Assembly (NCBI RefSeq): GCF_900108335.1
Contig: NZ_FNVT01000005.1
Location: 372,001 to 436,000 of the forward strand
DNA from: Nonomuraea solani
GTDB lineage: Bacteria > Actinomycetota > Actinomycetes > Streptosporangiales > Streptosporangiaceae
Direction: 5' to 3'
Length of the DNA: 64,000 nt
The translations under genes and the position numbers were made by a program. Position 1 is the first letter of the stretch, and every line of letters starts with the position of its first letter. Below, one piece after another: positions 58,398-64,000 of this stretch. Under the pieces are notes generated by a model. That model searched no databases, had not been told where the DNA came from, and worked only from the letters and a program-made list of their open reading frames with translations.

Positions 58398-59117
58398 CTA
58401 GTGCCCAACTCGCAACTCCGCGCCGTGCTCGACCCGCAACTCCGCGACGACCGGAAGGTGGTCGCTGGCGGCGGCCAGATCGGCGATCGAGGCGTCCGCT
58501 CCCCCGCACGAGACGACCCGCGCTTCGCGCTCCGCGAACACGCCGTCGATGCGCGCGGACGGGCTCCGCGACGGGAAGGTCAGGCCGTCGCCCTTGGGCG
58601 CGACGGCGTAGCAGTCGGCCGCCCGCCCGGCGAGAAAGCGCCAGGCCGGCCGGTCTTCCCGCTCATTGACGTCGGCTCCGAGCACGATCACGGCCTCGTA
58701 CGCGGCCGCCACATCCTCCATGATCGCCATGGCCTCGGCGGCGTGATGTGCCCTGGCGGACCCGTTGAGGTCGAGGTGCAGCGAGCCGACGGCCAGCCGC
58801 GCGTCCCCGGCCGCCACCACGGCCACGGCCAGGAAGCGCCGCTCCAGCCCGGCGAAGGCCCGCAGGGCGTGGGTGCCGGCGTGCAGCACACGGGCCCGCT
58901 TCCCGACGTACACCGCCGTGCCCCCGGCCCGGTCCTGCGTGGCCTGGCGCAGCCCCGTGGCCGCGCCCAGGGCCCGGCGCCTGGCCCGCCAGCGCAGGAA
59001 CCCGGGCGCCTCCTGCACGCACAGCGCGTCGGCGCGCATGGCGGTGACGACCCTGGTCAGCGCGGGCACGCTGTCGCGCAGCCCGTGCAGGTTGTAGGTC
59101 GCGACCCTGATCGTCAC
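58398..59117 (-). CDS. Endonuclease/exonuclease/phosphatase family protein
   Basis: 239 residues. EEP motifs: RVATYNLHGLRD, CVQEAPGFLRWR (metal Glu), GSLHLDLNG, VLGADVNERED and ASDHLPVVAEL (catalytic His). It could act on phospholipid head groups, nucleic acids or inositol phosphates; no signal peptide, so intracellular. It is separated from glk by 12 bases and lies in the same direction, likely as the second gene of its transcript. Confidence 0.87.
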   Translation of the reverse strand: MTIRVATYNLHGLRDSVPALTRVVTAMRADALCVQEAPGFLRWRARRRALGAATGLRQATQDRAGGTAVYVGKRARVLHAGTHALRAFAGLERRFLAVAVVAAGDARLAVGSLHLDLNGSARAHHAAEAMAIMEDVAAAYEAVIVLGADVNEREDRPAWRFLAGRAADCYAVAPKGDGLTFPSRSPSARIDGVFAEREARVVSCGGADASIADLAAASDHLPVVAELRVEHGAELRVGH

Positions 59118-59129
59118 GTACGGCGGCTT

Positions 59130-60062
59130 CTAGCGCTGCCTGGCCAGGTCGGCGGCGCCCACCACGCCGGCGGAGGCGCCCAGTTCGGCCAGCCGGATCT
59201 CGGCGAGCGGGCGGTGCCCGCGCCCGGTGAGCCGTTCGGCGAACGCCTCTCTGGCCCGGTCGATGAACAGGTCGGCGGCACGTGAGACGCCGCCGCCGAC
59301 GATGAAGCAGCCGGGGTCGAGGATGGCGGCCATGTCGGCCATGCCCTGGCCGAGCCAGTCGGCCAGCGACGCGAAGGCGGCCAGCGACGCCTCGTCGCCC
59401 AGCCGCGCGGCCTCGGTCACCTCCTCGCCCTCGATCTTGCCGCCGGCCAGCCCGAGCAGTGTCCGGGCCCGCTCCGGCTCGGCCTCGGCGATCCGCCTGG
59501 CCTCTTTGACGAGGGACTGGCCGCTGGCATATTGCTCCCAGCAGCCGATGTTGCCGCACCCGCAGGGCCGCCCGCCGGGCAGGACCTGCATGTGGCCCAG
59601 CTCCGCGCCCATGCCCCAGCGGCCCCGGTAGAGGGCGCCGTCGAAGACCAGGCCGCCGCCGATACCGGTGCCGAGCGTCAGGCAGGCCACGTGGGACTGC
59701 CCCCTGCCCGCGCCGAACCGGGTCTCGCCCCAGGCCATGGCGTTGGCGTCGTTCTCGACCACGACCGGCAGGCCGACGAGGCCGCTGATCTTCTTCTGCA
59801 GCGGCTCCTCGCGCCAGGCGAGGTTGGGGGCGAAGCGCACCATCGACCGGGTCTCGTCGACGAAACCCGCCGCGCCCACCCCGACGGCCTCGATCCGCCT
59901 GCCTTCGGACAGCTCGCGAACGACGTCGGCCACCGTCTCGGCCACCACGTCCGGGCGGTCGGCGGCGGTGGGCCGCAGCGTGTGTTCGACGATCTCACCG
60001 TGGTCGTCGACCACACCCGCGGCCACCTTGGTCCCGCCGATGTCGACACCGATCGTGAGCAT
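59130..60062 (-). CDS. glkA: ROK family glucokinase
   Basis: 310 residues. IGVDIGGTKVAAGVVD (phosphate 1), PVVVENDANAMAWGE (catalytic Asp), ACLTLGTGIGGGLVFDG, GAELGHMQVLPGGRPCGCGNIGCWEQYASG (ROK zinc motif CGCGNIGC). It phosphorylates glucose with ATP. In Streptomyces the orthologue is also needed for glucose repression. Position matches S. coelicolor glkA (from memory SCO2126). Confidence 0.93.
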   Translation of the reverse strand: MLTIGVDIGGTKVAAGVVDDHGEIVEHTLRPTAADRPDVVAETVADVVRELSEGRRIEAVGVGAAGFVDETRSMVRFAPNLAWREEPLQKKISGLVGLPVVVENDANAMAWGETRFGAGRGQSHVACLTLGTGIGGGLVFDGALYRGRWGMGAELGHMQVLPGGRPCGCGNIGCWEQYASGQSLVKEARRIAEAEPERARTLLGLAGGKIEGEEVTEAARLGDEASLAAFASLADWLGQGMADMAAILDPGCFIVGGGVSRAADLFIDRAREAFAERLTGRGHRPLAEIRLAELGASAGVVGAADLARQR

Positions 60063-60075
60063 TGCCCCGTGTCTC

Positions 60076-60534
60076 CTATCCCAGATCTATGTGTTCCACG
60101 TCATCGCCGCGGTCGCGACGGTCACGATCATCACGCTGCCCACTCTGCCCGCGCGGCGCCGGCCTGCTCAACGCGTCGAACGCGCCTCTGACGGCGGCGA
60201 ACAGCTCGCCGCCCGCGGCCACGAGATGCCCCGTCACGTCGGAGCCCGACTCACGCTGCGCCGCGATCGCCCGGCACACCGGGCAGGCGCGGCAGATGTA
60301 CTCGTCGTGGGTGTCGGACACGGCCTCCTCCCACACGTCACGCTCCCTGCGGCCGCCACCGCCGGTGAAGGAGTTGAACACGCTCTTCCCGACCTGGCGG
60401 GTGGCCCGCCCCTGGATCGAGTCGAACAGCTTGCGTGCCTCGTCGGCGACGGTCCCGATCGGGTCCCTGTTCTGATCCCGGTTCTGATCCCGGTTCTGAT
60501 CTCTGCCGGCGCTTCGCTCATTGTTCTCGGTCAT
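60076..60534 (-). CDS. DUF5304-like protein
   Basis: 152 residues. The N-terminus contains a tandem repeat DQNRDQNRDQNRDP encoded by three 12-bp repeats. A conserved middle part (EARKLFDSIQGRATRQVGKSV, DEYICRACPVCRAI) has a CxxC-x-C cluster that could bind zinc. It is commonly between glucokinase and the ArsA gene in actinobacteria. ATG at 60534 has GGGAGGG upstream. Function unknown. Confidence 0.75.
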   Translation of the reverse strand: MTENNERSAGRDQNRDQNRDQNRDPIGTVADEARKLFDSIQGRATRQVGKSVFNSFTGGGGRRERDVWEEAVSDTHDEYICRACPVCRAIAAQRESGSDVTGHLVAAGGELFAAVRGAFDALSRPAPRGQSGQRDDRDRRDRGDDVEHIDLG

Positions 60535-60573
60535 CTGGCCCTCCCTGCGTATGGGTCGCTCTTCCACCTCAAC

Positions 60574-61773
60574 TCATGAGGTCGCGGATTCGCTCCCTGA
60601 GGTGAACCGTAATGCAGAGTCAGCCGTCTGGGGCGGGGCCCACCGCACCCTGAGCACGCCGTCGCGCAGCGCCGCGCCGCCGATCCTGCGGCGCGCCAGC
60701 GCCGCGGGCAACGCCAGGATCCTCCGGTACGGGCCCGCCGTCACGATCAGCTCGTCGCCCTTACGCGCCAGGTCGATGTCGTCGCGGTCGGCGCCGGGCA
60801 GGGCGAGCACCAGTTCGTCGGCGGTCATCCGGAGCGGCGGCTCGACGGAGTGGGGGGCGAACGGGTCGGAACCGGCGTACATCACCGCGCCCAGGTCGGC
60901 CAGCGCGTCCTTGCCGACCGGCTCGGCGGGCAGGTAGGGGACGACGTGGATGGGCAGGGGCGCGAACGACTGCTCCGCCTCGGCCAGCAGTCTGGACTGC
61001 GCCGCCACCCACTGGGTGCGCCACTCGTCGGCGCCGCCGGCCGGGAAGACGCGGTTGGCGATGACGGCGTCGACGCGGTAGCCGTACAGGCTGAGTGAGG
61101 TGAGGGTGCGCCTGGCCTCGGCGAGCACCACGGACTCGGGCGTGAGCACGAGCCGGACGGAGGCGTGGTCGCCGGTGAGCAGCTCGCGCACCTCCATCAG
61201 GCCGCGGTGGAAGCGCTCGGCCGCGCTCATGACGTCTTCGCCGGGGGCGCTCACGCGGGCCACGCTGCGCACGAACGGCGAGACCAGCCGCACGATCTTG
61301 CGGCCGACCGGCATGAGCCTGGTGACGTGCCAGTCGAGCGCCTCGGGCAGGGCCAGCAGCCGCAGCGTCTCGGCGGTGGGGGCGCAGTCGACCACGATCA
61401 CGTCCCATCGGCCCTGCCTGGCGTGCTCGCGCAGCTCCAGCAGGGCGATGACCTCCTCGGCGCCCGGCAGCACCGTGATCTCCTCGGAGGTGATCTCGTC
61501 GAGGCCCAGCTCGGACAGCAGGCCCCTGGCGTAGTCCTGCAGCTCGCCCCAGTGGCGCTCCAGCGTGCGCTGGGTGTCGACCTGGTGCAGGTGCAGGCCC
61601 GGCGCGATCTCCCCCGGTTCGACGGCGAGCGCGTCGGCCAGCGAGTGGGCGGTGTCGGTGGAGACGATCAGCGTCTTCAGCCCGCGGGCGGCCGCGAGCG
61701 TGGCGGTCGCGGCGGCGGCCGTGGTCTTGCCGACGCCGCCCTTGCCGGTGAAGAGCAGGACCCGCGGGCTCAC
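60574..61773 (-). CDS. ArsA/GET3-like ATPase with HSP20-like tail
   Basis: 399 residues. P-loop FTGKGGVGKTTAAAATA, switch 1 STDTAHSLADAL, IVVDCAPTAETLRLL, and a C-terminal domain (about 315-380: RMTADELVLALPGADRDDI ... GDELIVTAGPYRRILALP) of the ArsA_HSP20 type. The single P-loop indicates a GET3-like homodimer rather than the double ArsA pump. No arsenic genes are near, so a chaperone role for membrane or hydrophobic clients is likely. Start GTG at 61773. Confidence 0.88.
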   Translation of the reverse strand: MSPRVLLFTGKGGVGKTTAAAATATLAAARGLKTLIVSTDTAHSLADALAVEPGEIAPGLHLHQVDTQRTLERHWGELQDYARGLLSELGLDEITSEEITVLPGAEEVIALLELREHARQGRWDVIVVDCAPTAETLRLLALPEALDWHVTRLMPVGRKIVRLVSPFVRSVARVSAPGEDVMSAAERFHRGLMEVRELLTGDHASVRLVLTPESVVLAEARRTLTSLSLYGYRVDAVIANRVFPAGGADEWRTQWVAAQSRLLAEAEQSFAPLPIHVVPYLPAEPVGKDALADLGAVMYAGSDPFAPHSVEPPLRMTADELVLALPGADRDDIDLARKGDELIVTAGPYRRILALPAALARRRIGGAALRDGVLRVRWAPPQTADSALRFTSGSESATS

Positions 61774-61774
61774 C

Positions 61775-62212
61775 TCAGCGGCCTTCGACGCGCTTCTTGA
61801 GGCCCTTGAGCGCGGTGTCCACGATGACCTTCTCGGCCTTGCGCTTGATCAGGCCGATCATGGGCACGCTGAGATCTACGGTCAGCTCGTACGTCACGTC
61901 GGTGCCACTGCCCGCGTCGGCGAGCCGGTAACTTCCCCGCAGGTCGGAGACCATCTTTCCCGGCTCGACCACCTGCCAGCTCACGACGTCGTCGCCCTGC
62001 CAGGTGTAGCCGAGGGTGTAGGAGTCGCTGATCGGGCCCGCGTCGAGGACGAACCGCACGTTCTGCGGTTTGCCGTCGGCGCCGGTGCTGAGGACCTCGG
62101 CGCTCTTGACCTGCCCGGCCCAGTCGGGATAAGAGGGGAAATCCTCGATGACCGCCATGACGTCGGCGCGGCCTGCCCCGATGGTGGTGCTCGAAGTGGT
62201 GCGATCAGGCAT
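61775..62212 (-). CDS. SRPBCC (START-like) family protein
   Basis: 145 residues of the polyketide cyclase/dehydrase-type lipid-binding fold: TTIGAGRADVMAVIEDFPSYPDWAGQVKSAEVLS, DVTYELTVDLSVPMIGLIKRKAEK. One base separates its stop from the ArsA GTG, so coupling is likely. The ArsA-SRPBCC pair recurs in actinobacteria. Its ligand is unknown. Confidence 0.85.
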   Translation of the reverse strand: MPDRTTSSTTIGAGRADVMAVIEDFPSYPDWAGQVKSAEVLSTGADGKPQNVRFVLDAGPISDSYTLGYTWQGDDVVSWQVVEPGKMVSDLRGSYRLADAGSGTDVTYELTVDLSVPMIGLIKRKAEKVIVDTALKGLKKRVEGR

Positions 62213-62241
62213 GCGACCACCGTAATGCAGAATCCGCTCAT

Positions 62242-62284
62242 TGCGGCGGACCGCTGATCACACTCTGCGGCGGACCGCTGATCA
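62242..62284. repeat. Tandem duplication at the phosphoesterase stop codon
   Basis: TGCGGCGGACCGCTGATCA occurs at 62242-62260 and 62266-62284 (19 identical bases, period 24). The second copy contains the gene's stop (62282-62284); the other lies just downstream in frame, giving two stops eight codons apart. Confidence 0.85.
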
Positions 62285-63049
62285 CCACTCCAGCACGTAC
62301 GGCACGCCGCGGCCCCGGAAGTGGCCGACGTTGACGCATTCGGTACGCCCGACGCGGGCCCGCCCGTGCAGCGGGTTGTGCACGTGGCCGAACAGGGCGT
62401 AGCGCGGCTGGGTGCGTTCGATCGCCCTCAGGGTGGCCTCGCTGCCGCGCTCGAACCGCCGGGCCACCACGTCGTAGAGCAGCTCGGGCACGGCGGGCGG
62501 GATGTGGCAGCACAGCACGTCGACCTCGCCGACGGCCTCGACCTTGGCGGCGTATTCCTCGTCGGCCAGCTCGTACGGGGTGCGGTAGGGGGTCTTCAGC
62601 CCGCCGCCCACGAACCCGAACCGCAGCCCGCCGATCTCCGCCACCTGCCCGTCGAGCACCTCGTGCCCCGGCCTGAGGTAGTCGGCCCACAGGCGCGGGA
62701 TGTCCACGTTTCCGTAGGTCAGATAGGCGGGGGCGGGCATGGCGGCGAAGAGGGTCTCGTACTGGGCGCGTACGTTGCGTTCGATGTGCTCGCGCGGATC
62801 GCCCTCCAGCGTGGCCCACAGCCGCGCGGACATGGCCCTGGCCTCGTCGAACCGCTTGGCCGTGCGCAGGGCGATGAACGCGGCGGCGTTCTCGGCGCCG
62901 AACAGGTCGGCGAAGATGCCCTGCGCGTGGTCGTCGTAGTCGACGAACAGGATCAGGTCGCCCAGGCAGATCAGCGCGTCGGCCCCGTCACCGGCCCTGG
63001 CCAGTGCGTCGGCTCTGCCATGGACATCGCTGACGACGTGCACCCTCAT
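62282..63049 (-). CDS. Metallophosphoesterase
   Basis: 255 residues of the calcineurin-like superfamily. Metal-binding blocks in order: VSDVHGRADAL, CLGDLILF (GD), YGNVDIPRL (GN), CCHIPP and FGHVHNPLHG (GHxH). Cytoplasmic. Start at ATG 63049. The gene is divergent from the fadD-like gene. Substrate unknown; nucleotide or phosphodiester cleavage is usual in the family. Confidence 0.88.
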   Translation of the reverse strand: MRVHVVSDVHGRADALARAGDGADALICLGDLILFVDYDDHAQGIFADLFGAENAAAFIALRTAKRFDEARAMSARLWATLEGDPREHIERNVRAQYETLFAAMPAPAYLTYGNVDIPRLWADYLRPGHEVLDGQVAEIGGLRFGFVGGGLKTPYRTPYELADEEYAAKVEAVGEVDVLCCHIPPAVPELLYDVVARRFERGSEATLRAIERTQPRYALFGHVHNPLHGRARVGRTECVNVGHFRGRGVPYVLEW

Positions 63050-63175
63050 GGGGGAGATCCTACGAGTGGTGGCTGCTAGCGTGATGAACGCCCTCCATAA
63101 CGCCTCAATGACGGAGCTACCAGCGCGTAACTTAAAGCGGTAACGTCCAGGCGTTCCCCGAAGAGGAGTTGATTC

Positions 63176-64000
63176 GTGCGCGAGTACAGCGTCCCCGTCC
63201 TGGTCGACGTGCCCGCCTCCGCCAGCCTGCCGGACACCGTGTTCAAGCGGGCCGAGCGGGAGCCTGGTGCCGTGGTGATGCGTCGCAAGGCCGGCACCGG
63301 CTGGCCCGTGGTCACCGCGGCCGAGTTCCGCGACCAGGTGGTCGAGGTGGCCAGGGGGCTCATCGCGGCGGGCGTCGAGCACGGTGACAGGGTCGCGCTG
63401 ATGTCGCGCACCCGTTACGAGTGGACGCTGGCCGACTACGCCATCTGGTCCGTCGGCGGGGTCACCGTGCCGATCTACGAGACCTCCTCGGCCGAGCAGG
63501 TCAGGTGGATCCTGGAGGACAGCGCGGCCAAGGCGGTGTTCGTCGAGCTGGACGGGCACGAGGAGACGGTCAGGCAGGCCGCGCCCGGCCTCGCGTCGGT
63601 CTGGCGGATCGACGGCACCCTCGATACCGGCGACGTCCCGGCCGCGGCCGTGGACGAGCGCAGGGAGCGGGTCGTCGCCGCCGACCTGGCCACGATCGTC
63701 TACACCTCCGGCACCACGGGCCGGCCCAAGGGCTGCCGGATCAGCCACGACAACCTGCTGTTCACCGCGCTCAACGTGCTGCGGGGGCCGCTGGAGCCGC
63801 TGTTCGCCCGCAAGGACCCGGCGGCGCTGCTGTTCCTGCCGCTGGCGCACATCTTCGCGCGGATGATCCAGGTCGTGCTGATCGAGGCGGGCGCCGTCAT
63901 GGCGCACACGCCGAACATGAAGAACGTCGCCCCCGACCTGCAGGACTTCAAGCCCACGTTCCTGCTGGGCGTGCCGCGGGTGTTCGAGAAGGTCTACAAC
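63176..64000 (+). CDS. Long-chain acyl-CoA ligase, N-terminal part (FadD15-like)
   Basis: 275 codons are present; the gene continues beyond the window. The AMP-binding motif is TIVYTSGTTGRPKGCRISHDNL. The N-terminus REYSVPVLVDVPASASLPD is typical of the FadD15 clade of long-chain ligases. It activates fatty acids as CoA esters through an adenylate. GTG at 63176 has GAGGAG (63163-63168). Orthologous to the ligase that ends the conserved glkA-ArsA-SRPBCC-phosphoesterase block. Confidence 0.9.
   Translation, partial: MREYSVPVLVDVPASASLPDTVFKRAEREPGAVVMRRKAGTGWPVVTAAEFRDQVVEVARGLIAAGVEHGDRVALMSRTRYEWTLADYAIWSVGGVTVPIYETSSAEQVRWILEDSAAKAVFVELDGHEETVRQAAPGLASVWRIDGTLDTGDVPAAAVDERRERVVAADLATIVYTSGTTGRPKGCRISHDNLLFTALNVLRGPLEPLFARKDPAALLFLPLAHIFARMIQVVLIEAGAVMAHTPNMKNVAPDLQDFKPTFLLGVPRVFEKVYN

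Noticed and set aside
60574..61773. Arsenic efflux ATPase ArsA with ars operon
   Set aside because: Single P-loop, HSP20-like tail and no ars genes nearby; a GET3-like chaperone ATPase fits better.

Overview
The window is high-GC DNA with dense, often overlapping genes, abundant GTG starts, and families typical of Actinomycetota: a PASTA-domain Ser/Thr kinase with an Rv2175c-like partner, MacRS, LytTR/LytS, a DUF5304-like protein, ArsA with an HSP20-like tail, and a FadD15-type ligase. The gene order (metF, polyprenyl synthase, thiE, thiOSG, kinase, DAHP synthase, macRS, pfkA, glkA, ArsA, SRPBCC, phosphoesterase, fadD) matches from memory the Streptomyces coelicolor SCO2103-SCO2131 neighbourhood, interrupted by accessory blocks. 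A Streptosporangiales-type actinomycete is a reasonable guess; the sequence alone does not fix the genus.

Layout. 1-6500: P450/TetR pair, NmrA-like/HxlR pair, membrane glycosyltransferase, lipoprotein L,D-transpeptidase, YbaK-like deacylase, GNAT. 6700-15400: metF, polyprenyl diphosphate synthase, thiE with an Rv2175c-like DNA-binding protein, a ferredoxin-reductase-like flavoprotein, a TPP riboswitch driving thiO-thiS-thiG, then the PASTA kinase. 15400-24800: purine catabolism in two minus-strand operons, uraD-uraH-uricase-XDH(FAD)-XDH(FeS)-8-oxoguanine deaminase and glycerate kinase-allB-alc. Together these carry urate to allantoin, allantoate and ureidoglycolate, and return C3 carbon through glycerate kinase. 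The molybdopterin subunit of xanthine dehydrogenase is absent. 24900-31000: oxidoreductase, endonuclease IV, a structured RNA region with a 6C-like RNA, a decayed symporter next to its intact LytTR/LytS two-component system, and a sulfite-oxidase-like enzyme.

31000-40300: an aromatic-amino-acid attenuator (leader peptide rich in Trp/Phe/Tyr, perfect terminator, competing antiterminator) in front of a type I-beta DAHP synthase, then a YiaA/B-like membrane protein, thiI, macRS, two tandem MHYT membrane sensors, pfkA and glpK. 40300-55100: accessory genes arranged as regulator-target pairs (MMPL/TetR, DoxX/MarR, each with a visible operator), a MarR-GNAT fusion, a PhoX-like protein, Dps, a MerR-VIT/vWA operon, otsB and mmuM. 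55000-64000: PlsC, esterase, beta-propeller protein, EEP nuclease, glucokinase, DUF5304-like protein, ArsA, SRPBCC, metallophosphoesterase and a truncated acyl-CoA ligase.

Two patterns recur. Many start codons lie 6-8 bases after a -10-like hexamer, indicating leaderless mRNAs. At least six genes carry short tandem duplications that straddle their stop codon.
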